A stretch of DNA of 64,000 nt from NCBI GenBank assembly GCA_949357655.1, contig CASHTG010000001.1:3658001-3722000 (forward strand), written 5' to 3'. The position numbers were made by a program, and so were the translations under genes. The notes under the pieces are model-generated. The model worked only from the letters and a program-made list of their open reading frames with translations. It was not told where the DNA came from and did no database searches. The stretch is from Parascedosporium putredinis. Its lineage: Eukaryota; Ascomycota; Sordariomycetes; Microascales; Microascaceae. Positions 1-11,040 of the stretch are shown piece after piece. Each line of letters begins with the position of its first letter. The stretch's first letter is position 1.

Positions 1-278
1 TTGCCTTCCCCGGCCTACGCTTGCACGGAGTGAGAGTAGTTCAACCAGACCAGCGCAAGCTGGGACTAGGCCAGGTTCAGACACACACATGCTCACCAAA
101 GTGCCGGTCTTTTTCCTTTTTCCCTTTCAGTTTTCCCAACTCAGTCTTTCCAAGGAAGAGGAAAAAAACTGCCAAGCTGAGGCGAGAAGACCACAGGCCA
201 GGGACCGGTGAGCTACATGTACTGATCACTTTGTAGACGAAGATCCTTCTTGCAACAAAAGGATTCAAGGCGAGGAGG

Positions 279-305
279 ATCATCATCATCATCATCATCA
301 TCATC
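279..305. repeat. ATC trinucleotide microsatellite
   Basis: Nine uninterrupted ATC units. It lies outside any gene I can support. Confidence 0.9.
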
Positions 306-1044
306 GCCAGTGGTAATACTCCTGAAGGGGAAAGCTGCGGAGGAGGAAGGAGACGAAAGGAGGAATCTCTTCCTATCCAAACAATGCCCTTGTAAGCCCA
401 TCCGCCTTCTCTTCGAGTACACACCTACGCTTGAGCTTGGCCATTCGCCTTTACCTCTTTCCGTGCCGCCAGGGATATCTGTGGCCCCCTCCCTTGGTGT
501 TTTAGCGGATCATCGAAACCGCCATCAGAGTCAAACCCAGCTCCTCGCTTCGTTTTTCCATTCGTTGGCTTCCTTTTGCTTATTCCCTTTTATCTCCGTC
601 CCTTTTTCTCTCCTTCTTCCTCACCCTCTCCCTCACCTTGTCTCTTTTGTTCGAGTTTTTTCCCGCCTCTTGACGCCTCACCTTACGGCCACCCTTCCCC
701 CATACCATCCTTCTCCTATATTTCTCCCTCCCTGATCTTTCTCTCGGGTACGTGGGTGGAAGAGATCATCAAGCCGAAGCAGGAGACGGGAAGGAAGGCG
801 ATTCGTCAAAAAAAGAGAAGGGAGAGACGCAGAAAGAGACCAAGAACAAGAACAAGAACAAGAAAAAGGTGGTGCTGAGCGGATCCTTGCGATCCGTCTC
901 CATGGGTCCGGATCTTCTCTTCTCTCTTCCTTTTTCCCTTCTTAGTCCGATCTTACACATACTCACACCTTGGTTGCCTTCTTTGGAATAAAAAGGTGCA
1001 TATCGCATCCGCGTCCTAGGTCGTTCCATACTCTCTCCGGATCA

Positions 1045-1095
1045 ACACATACGCACACACACACACTCACGCTCACACACATACACCTCCACACC
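1045..1095. repeat. CA-rich imperfect microsatellite
   Basis: Imperfect CA dinucleotide tract with CT and TA interruptions in the presumed esterase promoter or 5' leader. Confidence 0.7.
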
Positions 1096-1517
1096 CACCC
1101 ACATCTGCATGCCTATGCCCACTTCACCCACGCCTGATACGTCCCACACACGCATATCTATATAAATATCTACTCCCACTCTCGTTTTATATCCCCCTTT
1201 CTATAATCACTGTCGAGATTCAAGGCATCGCACCGGAGCAAGCGATCTCCGTCGAGATACAGACCGGGCAGATCTAACCACCCTTTCCCCAAAGCAACTT
1301 AGCGTACCGTAACGTCCCACAAGCTCGCCCGTCGCTAGCCCCGCCTTATTTTTTTCTCTCTCTCTTCATAACGTCCCTCAGTTACACTTGGGCGATCTCG
1401 TTTAGAGCGTCAAGGTACGAGGGAGAGCAAGTATCGAGGGAAATAATATCCTGTCAGAACCCCCTCCTCCCCACAAAACTCAAGAGCAAAGCAAGAGGAC
1501 AGATCAACACCACACCA

Positions 1518-2540
1518 ATGCCTTCGGATACGCTAAAATCTCTCGTCATCGGGGCCCCTCCGCCCCTCGACCCCGCGTGGGTAGAGTACGAGCAGGCCCA
1601 CTTAACGCCAGCCGCACCCAAGAAGAAGACGTACGAGGCTCCGACGGCGGTAGAGAGGCAGCGGACCTACGCCCAGGAGTGCCGGGCTCTGCACGCCCGC
1701 ATGATGGGTCCTGAAGCCCGGGACCACGAGCTTTCCAAGGGGATCGTGAAGACGCGGCTGACCACCACGTCGACCAAGGACGGCGCGACGATCCCCCTCC
1801 TCGCTTACACGCGTGAGGAGGATGCCGAGAAGGACCCGGACGTGGTCATCATCTACTTCCACGGAGGTGGGCTGTGGGTAGGCGAGGTTGACAGCGAAGA
1901 GCTCTCGTGCCGCAGGCTAGCGCTGGCGGGCAACCACGCCGTGTACTCGGTCGGCTACCGGCTGATGCCCGAGTACCTTGCCAGCGTGTGCGTGTCCGAT
2001 GCCTATGATGGGTTCGAAACCGTCCGCAAGCGTGTGGGGAGCAAGCCGAAGCTCGTGCTCGTGGGCTCCTCGAGCGGCGGCCAGCTCGCCGCGCACGTGT
2101 CGCAGATGGCGCCCGCCGGCTCCGTGGACGGGGTGCTCCTGCGGTCGCCCGTCACCAGCGACGTGTTCAGCGGGCGCGAGTACGTCCCCGAGCGGTTGCG
2201 CGCCTATCACACCAGCGCCTCGCCAGCCTTCATCACCGCCCTGGGCGGCTACATGAAGAGGGCGATCCCGCGCGACGGCCTCGCGAGGATGCCCCTCGAA
2301 GCCGATCCAGCTAGCCTCCGGGGACTCCCCAGGACGTGGATCCAGGTCTGCACCAACGACACCCTCTACTCGGACGGTGTTTGCTACGCCATAGCCCTCG
2401 AGGAGGCTGGCGTCGACGTCGACGTTTGCGTCGTCTCCGGCTGGCCGCACACGTTTTGGCTGCCCGTCCCGTCGCTGGACAGGGCTCTCGAGGCGGAACT
2501 GGAAATGGTGGAGGGGCTGCAGTGGGTGCTAGCTGGGTAG
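1518..2540 (+). CDS. Alpha/beta-hydrolase fold-3 esterase/lipase (HSL family)
   Basis: Single uninterrupted exon, 340 residues. Seen: the oxyanion-hole motif HGGG at residues 115-118, the nucleophile elbow GSSSG at 183-187 (Ser185), the acid region TNDTLYSDG with Asp281, and a C-terminal GWPH with His311. This is the full Ser-Asp-His triad of the hormone-sensitive-lipase / plant-GID1-like alpha/beta-hydrolase_3 family (known family: hydrolysis of short-acyl or aryl esters). There is no signal peptide, so it is probably cytosolic. The length is normal. The ATG at 1518 is the first in frame and gives the usual N-terminal cap helices. Codon use is GC-rich at third positions, and it is one of the few genes here without a frameshift. 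The physiological substrate cannot be read from sequence. Confidence 0.93.
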   Translation: MPSDTLKSLVIGAPPPLDPAWVEYEQAHLTPAAPKKKTYEAPTAVERQRTYAQECRALHARMMGPEARDHELSKGIVKTRLTTTSTKDGATIPLLAYTREEDAEKDPDVVIIYFHGGGLWVGEVDSEELSCRRLALAGNHAVYSVGYRLMPEYLASVCVSDAYDGFETVRKRVGSKPKLVLVGSSSGGQLAAHVSQMAPAGSVDGVLLRSPVTSDVFSGREYVPERLRAYHTSASPAFITALGGYMKRAIPRDGLARMPLEADPASLRGLPRTWIQVCTNDTLYSDGVCYAIALEEAGVDVDVCVVSGWPHTFWLPVPSLDRALEAELEMVEGLQWVLAG

Positions 2541-3590
2541 ACTGGCATTGAATAGCACGTACTTTCTGAGGTGTTTTGGTGCCAGGTTTCTTTTTTCTTT
2601 TCTTGCGCCTTCGGTCCCCATCTCTCTATTGCTTGCTGGCGCCCGCCTTTTTCTCCTTTTCTTTAACCACTCTCCATCTCCTTATGTTGCCTTATCGCCC
2701 CCGTTTTCTTTCTTTTGCTTTCTTTTTTGTTACTTCAAGACCTTAGATTTCTATTTCGGCTTTCGCAGAGCCCCTGGGTTCCGCCTCTTTTCCAGTTTTA
2801 TCTCTCTCTCAAGTACTTAGACCGCCAACCTCCAAGGCTAGGCTTTTCCTACCCTGCTTTCCCACCCACCTTACACGCCCTGTTTCTTATGTTCGTGGGT
2901 TCCCATTCTCATCGCTTAGGGTTTTGCCAGCTGGCGCTATCATCCGCTTGACTATCAGAAGCGAGCACTTTTCAGATAGAATTGATATCAGAAGACCATC
3001 CTAGCACACTAGCTAGCCAGACTCTTCTCCTCTGCTTTCTTCAGACAGGAGCAGAAAATAAGAATAAAAAAAAAGAGACCCATTTATTCTAGTATTTCAT
3101 ATCCATGCACGTCGCCATGCATCCGCAGTGTTAGTCTGTTCCACAAGCCCTCATTGTCCCGGGGAGAAGGGAAAAAAACGAATACATTTCAGGCTTCTCG
3201 CAAGAAGCAAACACGTCTATTAATGGTCACGGGTGTGTCAAATATGACAGAGCCTCTTGTTTTTCTGATAAGCCTCAAGCTTCCCGATTTGTGCTATTTG
3301 CTACACGAAAAACAACTGCTGCGCTGCGCTGATTGGAGAGCCCGCTTCACCTCTTGTGCACAAAGCTGAACAAAAGTTGCACCCACTCGGGTCGAGGGGA
3401 ACAAAAAATGGATCAATGGAATCGAAGGAAGAGAAACGAATAGGAAGCCAAACAACCAACAAACAGTTGAAGAGAAAACAAGGGGTAGGGAATACGAGTC
3501 AAAGGATGAGGACCAAACAAACAACTATACGATCCTCGAAAACGAAAAATAAAAAAGGAGAATGGCAAAAGGAAAAGGCCCAAAAAGATG
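2541..3590. other. Spacer, 3' flank of esterase
   Basis: No gene supported. The left part is T/C-rich (likely 3' UTR), the right part purine-rich. It contains one copy of the recurring word ATGGATCAA (3409-3417). The A-run at 3582-3586 reads as TTTTT on the minus strand and is the likely Pol III terminator of the adjacent tRNA. Confidence 0.5.
3582..3586 (-). terminator. Pol III T-run terminator of tRNA-Pro
   Basis: Five consecutive T residues on the minus strand, four bases past the tRNA 3' end. This is the standard RNA polymerase III termination signal. Confidence 0.75.
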
Positions 3591-3680
3591 GGGGCCAACC
3601 GGGGATTGAACCCGGGACCTCTCGCAACCAAGCAGAGGGTGTTACCCTAAGCGAGAATCATACCACTAGACCATCGGCCC
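3591..3680 (-). tRNA. tRNA-Pro(AGG) with an 18-nt intron
   Basis: Cloverleaf read on the minus strand: acceptor GGGCCGA pairs with TTGGCCC (one G-T pair) plus discriminator C; D-arm region TGGTCTAGTGGTA (A box); anticodon stem CTCGC/GCGAG; T-arm CCGGG-TTCAATC-CCCGG (B box). The anticodon AGG is at 3646-3648. An 18-nt intron (3627-3644) sits directly after position 37, the canonical site for nuclear tRNA introns cut by the Sen endonuclease. The mature tRNA is 72 nt, with CCA not encoded. It decodes CCU (CCC by inosine). Confidence 0.96.
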
Positions 3681-4475
3681 TTGAATCCCCTTGAGGAGGA
3701 GGGGAGGTTCTTGGAGATGCTCCTCCCTAGTGCGCCTCATACGAGCATGCCTTTCTTTTTTAAATTGCTCCTTTCATTTGCGAATCGAGTCGGATGGATA
3801 CATGTAATACTCGATCCGCGATAGCCCCGATCCACACCTGGCAGGGCCGAGAGGGGAAAACCGGGACATTAGAAGGCCTTGTCCGCCCCTGCTCGTAAAA
3901 GTATACACCAGGACGAAGGCCCCCCGCTCAAGGTCTTTTCGGCCACCGTCCCGTCCACTCGAGGTCCGTCCCCACGTGCCGCGTTGGTCGGCCGCGAGGC
4001 TCGCCGTTCAGAAACCGTTGGCCCGGAAGGTGTCACAAGACTACCCGGAGGATAGTCCGTCTCGGCCACGGCGTTGACATAACCAAGTAGAAGCACTGAT
4101 GCCGTTGTCGCGGCTGGTGAAATAAAGTTGAAGAGGCGAATGAGTGCACTAAAAAGTAATGGATGGCTTGATGCTCATGCCTCCTATTTTTCGGTTTAAA
4201 AAAGACTAGGAATGAGTGGCTTTAGTTGGGCCGTTTCCATATCTTGCTGCCCCATAAAGATACTAACACAATAAAGGTACAGGTCCGCCGCATTGTCTGT
4301 ACTGCGTGCGGCTTTGATCCAATCCATTAATGTACATACAAATGCGATCTAGCTTACATGCTCCGCGGTATCGACACCTCACCCGTCACCATGATATAGA
4401 GCCTCTCCTCGCCGCCTCCGACGGTATCTCGTACTATGATACTAGGCGTACACGATACAAATAAACATGGCGTTA
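3681..4475. other. Spacer between tRNA-Pro and the 3' end of Mtc5
   Basis: No gene seen. It should hold the 5' flank of the minus-strand tRNA and the 3' UTR of the minus-strand Mtc5 gene. Nothing else recognised. Confidence 0.5.
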
Positions 4476-7400
4476 TTAGCCACCCTTCCTCCTCGGGTTG
4501 CCTCCGCCTCCTCGGCCCTGGCTTCCCGGCCCCGCCGTGTTCCTTCTCAACTGGGACCCGCGGCCCCAGTCGCCTGCCGACTTCTTCAACCTATTACCCA
4601 GGCTGAGTTTGGCTGGCGATGTTATGCTGCCATGGGGCCGTGAGGGGATTCCCGCCGCGGAACCCACATTTTCCCATCCCGAGTTGCCAGCCCCGGCCCC
4701 GCTGCTCCTCCTATCGTCTTCCCCGTCACTATGGTATGTCTCCGTGGGCGATAACATTGTCCCCAGTGCTGCGAGAGCGGAGCTCCTTCTTTTCTTTTGC
4801 CGTCCAACAGCCCCCATGATCGCTGCCCACGTCTCAACCTGCCCGTGAGACGCTTCTTCTACGCAATTGCACTCGTCGCCCGCCGGGCACATGACTTCAC
4901 CTGCAGCGTGCCACTCTGCTAGACACGACTCGTGGCTGGCACAACCGCACGAAAGACAGGGCGGGTATAGGGCGTCCACCGGCTCGAGACAGTACACGCA
5001 AAGGAGCTGCTTCTGTGGGCGCCGGCAGCGGTGACACGAACCAACCGCCCCGCCCATGTGCGGCTCAGTGGACGAAGTGTACTCGAGCGGCTCGAGTTGT
5101 GTCTCGTGAATGAGACAGACGCCTGTGACGTCGAGCCCACGACCCGATGTCATAAGTGCGTGGAGTTGCTCCTTTTTGCCTAATAGGATTGGTGAGGTGG
5201 GGCGAACGTGGGCGTTGGAAGAAGGGCCAGCCTCGATCGCCGTCGCAAACGACGCGTGACTAGCCGCGTCGATATTGCTGCCTCCGCCGTTATGAAGAGC
5301 CGAGTTGCTGCCTTTGAGCACGTTAAACTTCATCACCTCGAGGCGCGCTAGCGGTTGCTCCCACATGTGGAGCATTTCCGCGTACGCATACCGGTAACAC
5401 GTGTGCATCGCGCTTTGTGTTGGGTCCAGGAGCGGTAGGACGAGCCACCCATCGTCGTCGAAAATTGTTTGGTCTTCCACTTTCACGGCAACCGATATGG
5501 GCACCAGTGGGAGCAGCTCTTCTCTAAAGTCATCGTCCGACATCGACGTGCGCGCGGTCCCCCGAATCCCCTAGCAGAGTCGAGGTACCCCACGTGATGC
5601 CGCCTAGGCTGGCGGGGGCAAGATTGCCCAAGATCGTTTCTGCCGGGCTCGGCCGTTTCCTTACTTGGTTAGGTGGTGACGAAGACACCGAGTTCACCGT
5701 CGCAAAGGGGCGTGAGAAGTTCGCGGCGATGCTTGAGGCTAACCCCGAGTTAATCCGCCTAAAAGACCGCGTGTTGGGTGATGAGGAAAGGCTCTGTGTC
5801 TGGTCTAGCTCCCCGAGATAGTCTCGTCCACCCTTGGTCGGTGGCGTCTCGCCGCATGAGTACGAGTTGGACCCCGGCTCGCCCGTCCAGAGCCCGTCAT
5901 CTGACAGCTGCGAGCCAGAGTACCGGACCGGCGTATGTATGGTCCTTGGCGTATGAATGACTGAATTGGTCTGGCTGCGGCCGTGGTGGAAGGCGATTAT
6001 TGAGCTGGCGTCTGCTGGGAAGTAGTCGAGAGAAAACGACGGGGCTTTCAACGGCAACGGAGTTTCCGGCTGTGTTATGCGGGATTCGATGTAGGCGACC
6101 GAGTCTTCGCTCGGCGCTTCGCTAAAGATGCAGGAGAGCATGGCGAGCATCTGGACATCCGCTTGATGCTCAAAGTACGTGAACAGATCCTTGACGAAAG
6201 CTTGTGCCAGGGGTGGGTGCCCCACTTGACCCGACCCGCTAAACCCATCGCGCTCTCGTTGTCAGGTTGAGGTGCAAGGCCGTCTTCGCCCTCCATCTCG
6301 TGGAGGCGGGTCATGACATCGCGGGCAATGACGAGTACCGACTCGCAGCCGGCGTCATGGCTGATGAGCTCGAGAGGGATACCCTTCCTTAAGAGGAGAG
6401 CGGAGTAGTTCCATATATCTACCAAGTCTCGTCGCCCGTACTTCTGGGCGACTTTGGCATTGTGGCTACACACCTTGGCGCCGTCTCCAAAGATGAGGTA
6501 TTCCTGCGCAAACTCCTTCTTCGATGGCAGCTCGTCGCGAAGATCGTGGATGGCGAGAATGCATTTGGGCTTGCTTATGCGCTTCCTGCTCGTTCCCGTT
6601 CCCGTCCCCGTCCCGATGCCTGTTCCTCCACCGCTTGAGCGGATGGATCGGCTTTCACTCAAGTCTGGCGCAGGGAATGCCCGGGATGATACCAGAGGCC
6701 GGACTTGTGCATAGAGGTAGACTCAGAGTCGCTTGAGGAGGTAGAGGAGCTTTCTAGCTCGTCCGACTCCCCGATTGATCTTCAGTGGCCGACGTATCGT
6801 CCTGCGTGTAGCGGTGACGAAGCGGCGATTCTTGCATGAGCCGCCCGAACCCAGGAAAGACGGGCTCACCTTTCGGCCGATCCTTGGCAATAATTCCGTC
6901 GGGTCGGGGAAACAGGAGCCTCAGCTTCTCCTCTTTGGTCGGGAAGAAGCATACGAGGCGCCCGTCTCGGGAGAATCGAGCACCGCATGTCGGAGGCGGC
7001 GCAGGTATGGGCATCCGCGTGGTCGGCGCTAGCGAATTATCCGCCACAACGCTCGACGTTAGCTCTTGAGACATGGATGCCGACCCCCGCGGGGATGTCG
7101 TTGTCTTCATCTTCGCTGGAGCTTTCATCTGCAAGTCCGTCTATACCGTCGTCGAGATCCTTGCCGCTCCTAAAAATGGAGGTGCTGGATTTGAGGTCGA
7201 CATCTCCTAGCAAGTACGAAAATGCGACGTCGAGGCAGTTTCGCCTTTGCTCAAGGAACCGCTCCACGAGTTTTGCAATTTCCTGCTCCACACGCTTGTG
7301 GGTGTCGGCAGGCATCAAGGACGTTTTCTCAATCGTAAACTTGGGACCCCTTGATTTTGGGTAGTTGGATGGTATGTCCACCTTCACCTTGAAGAATATA

Positions 7401-9136
7401 GACGAGTCTCCTACACCCCATGGCCCATTAAGCGATGCCTCGAGGGTGAGGGTTTCCAAATTGATTGCCTCCCATTTGACCTTGGGCAGCTGTTGGCTGA
7501 TGCGGAGAACCTCCTCCTGAATCGTTTCCGGTTGATCCGCCCATTCATCGGTTAGATAGCTGTGGCCGAAAAGCGTCGAGTCTTTCGAGCTATGCCGGCG
7601 CGGAAGCCCCTGGGAACCCTCGCCAGAAGGCTTCCGTTTGGTCATGGTGACGCCCCTCATCCAACCGATTTGGGCCTGACTCCCTTTCAGATCCCTCGTC
7701 TCTGCCGATTTAGCCGTCATGGATGTCCCTCTCCAGGTCATGCCGATCCTGTGTCGATTGATAGGCATCGCCCGCATCCCCAAGGTGAGCGCGCTCTGAT
7801 AGTTTTTGTTGCTAGGTTGAGTTGGCTTCAAGTCACTCATAGTGGCGTCCCTCCGGTCGCGATGGCCGTCAGCGCCAACAGACCGGTACGTCTTGTAAGC
7901 CGCGCCTTTGCGAGTTATGTTGAGCTTCTCCTGCGCTGGCCCGCCCTTGGTGTAGTTGACGGACTTTAGGATACTAGCGTCGATATTTTGGAGTCGAAGA
8001 TGGTTGTCCGCTCCCCAAGAAACGAGTTGGAACTCGCGCTCGTCGCAGCCATCTGTGACGCCTCCACGGCTTCTCCATAAGAACTCCTTGACCTTGCGAT
8101 TCCCATGTCCGGGAAACACCACGGCAGGATCTACCCTGCCATCGAGGGGGTTACGTCCGGGCCCTTGTTGTTGTAGAGATAAAGATCTCCCGGTTCGGTC
8201 TGGGGCATGGCGAGAAGGCCGTTCCCAAAGGGCGTGTGGCGAGCCCTCCATATAGGAAAATCAGTTCGAATAACGCGCTCAGGAACGCTATCATGGCGGC
8301 TATAGTCCCAGTACTTGATTGTTTTGTCCAAAGAGCAAGTTACAACGGCATTTGCCTGAACACGGTTCCAGTCGATGCCGTAGATTTTGGAATTGTGCGC
8401 GTAGATGGACCGCAGCGGTTCGCTGGGGCGTCGTTCATCCCAGATGTGCAACCACCGGTCGTGAGAAGACGCTAGAATGTTGGGATCTTGGCGGTTGTAT
8501 TTCACTTGGGTAGCGCCAGAGGACCAATCACAAAAGGTCACGACTGGCTGTCTGGGCCGCCGCAAGTCCCAGTAGTGTACATAGCCATCTACTGAACACG
8601 TCGCCAGGAGATCGGGGTGGTGAGCGGAGAAATTGACGTCGGTAATGGCGCGATTATGGCCCCGAAGAGAGTGCTCAATGGCACCCGAGGGCGAGTCATC
8701 CCTCAAATTGAGATTCCAGACGAGGGCGCGATGGTTCGCAGTAGATACGACCCAGTAATCGCGGGCGGAGAATGGTGACCATTGAACATCCACAACAAGC
8801 CACGGGAGGCCGTGGCTTCTCAAGCGGCGCGGTGGATTGTATGGCGAATCCAGGTCAATGATGGCAAGGCCATCTGGGCTGTGAGTGGCGATGAGTTAGC
8901 TTGACAATCGCGTGAGGTCAGATGAGTGACGATGAGACTTACGAAGCAAGGGCGACATCGCGCCCACACGGCGAGATTGTGGCAGAACCAACTCTACCGT
9001 CGACGTGAATAGTCAAGTCATTGTCGAAAGTGGTGCTATCGTAGGCGGATTTGATGGTTTTCCTCTTCTTCGTTGCATCCCCTGGTCTGCCGAGAGACGT
9101 GACATGGAGTTCGACACCTGGATGAGCTAACCTCAT
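4476..9136 (-). CDS. MTC5: SEACAT/GATOR2 subunit Mtc5 (Sea3/WDR59-like): WD40, RWD and RING
   Basis: Order on the minus strand: WD40 repeats (about 9020-8090, with WD/WS and GH landmarks such as LRGHNRAITDVNF and VHYWDLRRP), an RWD domain (about 7570-7210), a low-complexity acidic/Ser-rich linker, and a C-terminal RING-type cluster of paired Cys/His (about 5036-4862; CHRC, CVYC, CLSCGC, HESC, CPAGDEC). This architecture defines WDR59/Mtc5, a vacuole-associated complex subunit that activates TORC1 by opposing SEACIT/GATOR1. Exon 1 is 9136-8943, the intron 8942-8879 (64 nt), exon 2 8878-4476. Six single-base frameshifts: apparent deletions near 8148, 6770, 6660 and 6212, apparent insertions near 7085 and 5561, nearly all in C/G runs of 4-5. 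Correcting them makes the exons sum to 1,533 codons (1,532 aa). The start is chosen as the first ATG before the conserved YDSTTFDNDL block and could lie further upstream. Confidence 0.9.
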
Positions 9137-10383
9137 CTCTTAGGTGTCGGATTGGGTCTTATCGCAGGCTCGCTCAGAATGCCTCACAGCCAGGCCCGGT
9201 CATGCCGCGAAATACTTCCGTCCCCTGAGTCCAATATGGCGTGGTGGCTGTTGGATTTGATTTCGCTGAGAGCTAGAGCACACCTCACAAGTGAGATGGG
9301 TGATTGTGAGATGAAGCAAGGCGAGGGAGCCTTATCACAGTCGCCGCTGAACTTTGCTTCTCATTCGCCTGGGCAGTGTACAGGTGCATGAATACCTGCG
9401 TGTACTCGATGCAAAAGTATCTCACCATGTATGTCGTGCGGAGAGGTACTTTCCCAAATTTCACAGAAAACCAGACGGAGACTAGACCCGCTATGGCCAG
9501 CCTAGAAATTGGTTGGTTTAAACAGCACTGAGCACAGGCCAGCCACTAGAGTTCCCCGTCAATTGATCACTTCCAACAGCAAGATCGAACATTAGAAGAC
9601 GAGATGATGGTCTAGAGCTATTGGAATGTCCATAATCCCCAAGCCACCCAAAAACTCGCGTCGGCTCACCAGAATTTCGATCAATACTTGATTCCTTCAA
9701 CGATCACATTGCATTTGATGCATAGGGGCGTTTGCCCTCTTGGTTTCTTCAGCATTCGGAAATAGAAGTTTCTATACGGCGAGGGAAGATGGTTGAAATT
9801 CAGGCCGGCAGCCTGAGGTGGGAGGTGGATAGTCGGATATCGCGATAATTCGGTTAAAGACAATTTTATTGCTTTGTCGTCGTTCAGTCACCAGCATTCA
9901 AAGTGGTAAGACAAGTCGGAGTTTGCTGCTGTCGTTCTTGCGAGGCTATGAATCAAAGGGTTACCCCTCCATCCTTTATTCCACCCCTCTTCCTGGATTC
10001 GCCTCAAGACTCTACCAAAGTCCTAGCCAGCGATTCTTTAATACAAGCAATTTTTTATTTTATCTGCGCGAAGTTCGCGCAGCTTTCGATCTTTTATCCC
10101 GCTGCATCCTTCCTCTCCGAGCGCCACAGCTTCTCTAGTGTCGGGTGTTTATCGCTCCCATCAATAGCTTGACGTGATTTCTGTTTGCCGCTCGTACCTA
10201 CCCCGCGACCACACCTCTTCAGCCTCGCCTTGGAGAAGAATTACCCCAACGACCTTTCCGCCCGAACCAAGCATTCGCGAATCATCATCAACCTTCGTAT
10301 CAAAGAGTTCTCTCGTTTCGTACCTGGCGTTGATCGCGACCGACACCTGCCCCCGCAAGGTTGCCCAGAGCCAGACGGTTAAG
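9137..10383. other. Divergent spacer between Mtc5 and Ubc13
   Basis: No gene supported. It separates two divergently transcribed genes and so holds both promoters. Short open frames lack domains. Confidence 0.5.
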
Positions 10384-11040
10384 ATGGCGCTGCCCAAGAG
10401 AATTATCAAGGAGACCGAACGTCTCCAGAAGGAGCCGTAAGTCAACCATGGCCCGTCCTGTGTCCTAAGGCTAGTACGCTGACCACCCTCCGCCCTTCTT
10501 ATAGCGTCCCTGGAATCAGCGCTGTCCCCCACGAGGACAATCTCCGATACTTTGATGTCGAAATCCATGGCCCCGCGCAGTCGCCGTACGAAGGTTTGTG
10601 AAGAGCGAAACGAAGGGTGCAACTAGATTGGTTTCTAACGGGCTTATAGGAGGAGTATTCAAGCTCGAACTTTTCCTTCCAGATGATTACCCCATGACGC
10701 CGCCTAAGATCAGGTTCCTCACTAAGATTTTCCACCCGAATGTCGATAAGCTGGGCAGGATCTGCCTCGACGTCCTCAAGAGTATCATCCCCTGAATGAC
10801 CGAACCTTCTTCCGTGACCTACCCCAAATGCCCAAGACTAACATATGCTCTCCAATAGACAACTGGTCGCCGGCGCTTCAGATTCGAACGATCCTTCTAT
10901 CGATTCAAGCCCTTCTTGGAGCTCCTAACCCCGATGATCCTCTCGCTGCCGACGTTGCAAAGAGCTGGAAGGAAGACGAACAAGCTGCTATCCAGACAGC
11001 GAAGGAATGGACCAAGAAATATGCCGACCCACAGAACTGA
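10384..11040 (+). CDS. UBC13: Ubiquitin-conjugating enzyme E2 Ubc13 (K63 chains)
   Basis: Four exons: 10384-10436, 10505-10593, 10650-10781 and 10859-11040. All introns are GT-AG (68, 56 and 77 nt), with CTAAC branch sites visible in introns 2 and 3. The exons sum to 456 nt, a 151-residue protein, the normal Ubc13 length. Seen: LPKRIIKETERL at the N-terminus, HPN at 76-78, active-site Cys86 in GRICLDVL, and the fungal NNWSPALQIRT segment. Known role: with an Mms2-type partner it builds Lys63-linked ubiquitin chains, including on PCNA in error-free post-replication repair. The gene is intact with no frameshift. Confidence 0.97.

Larger units (their letters stand above)
1..1517. other. Upstream spacer / 5' leader of the esterase gene
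   Basis: No convincing gene is visible. The stretch holds a perfect ATC trinucleotide run (279-305), long C/T-rich tracts (about 540-740) and a CA-rich tract (about 1045-1095), followed by a pyrimidine-rich leader up to the esterase start. Open frames here are low-complexity translations (poly-Ser from ATC repeats, Phe/Leu/Ser/Pro from C/T tracts) and lack any recognisable domain. Likely promoter and 5' UTR. Confidence 0.6.

Noticed and set aside
8125..8165. A 24-nt intron explaining the Mtc5 frame change (GTAACC...GGTAG)
   Set aside because: Too short for a fungal spliceosomal intron and lacks a branch site. The G5 run is a better explanation.
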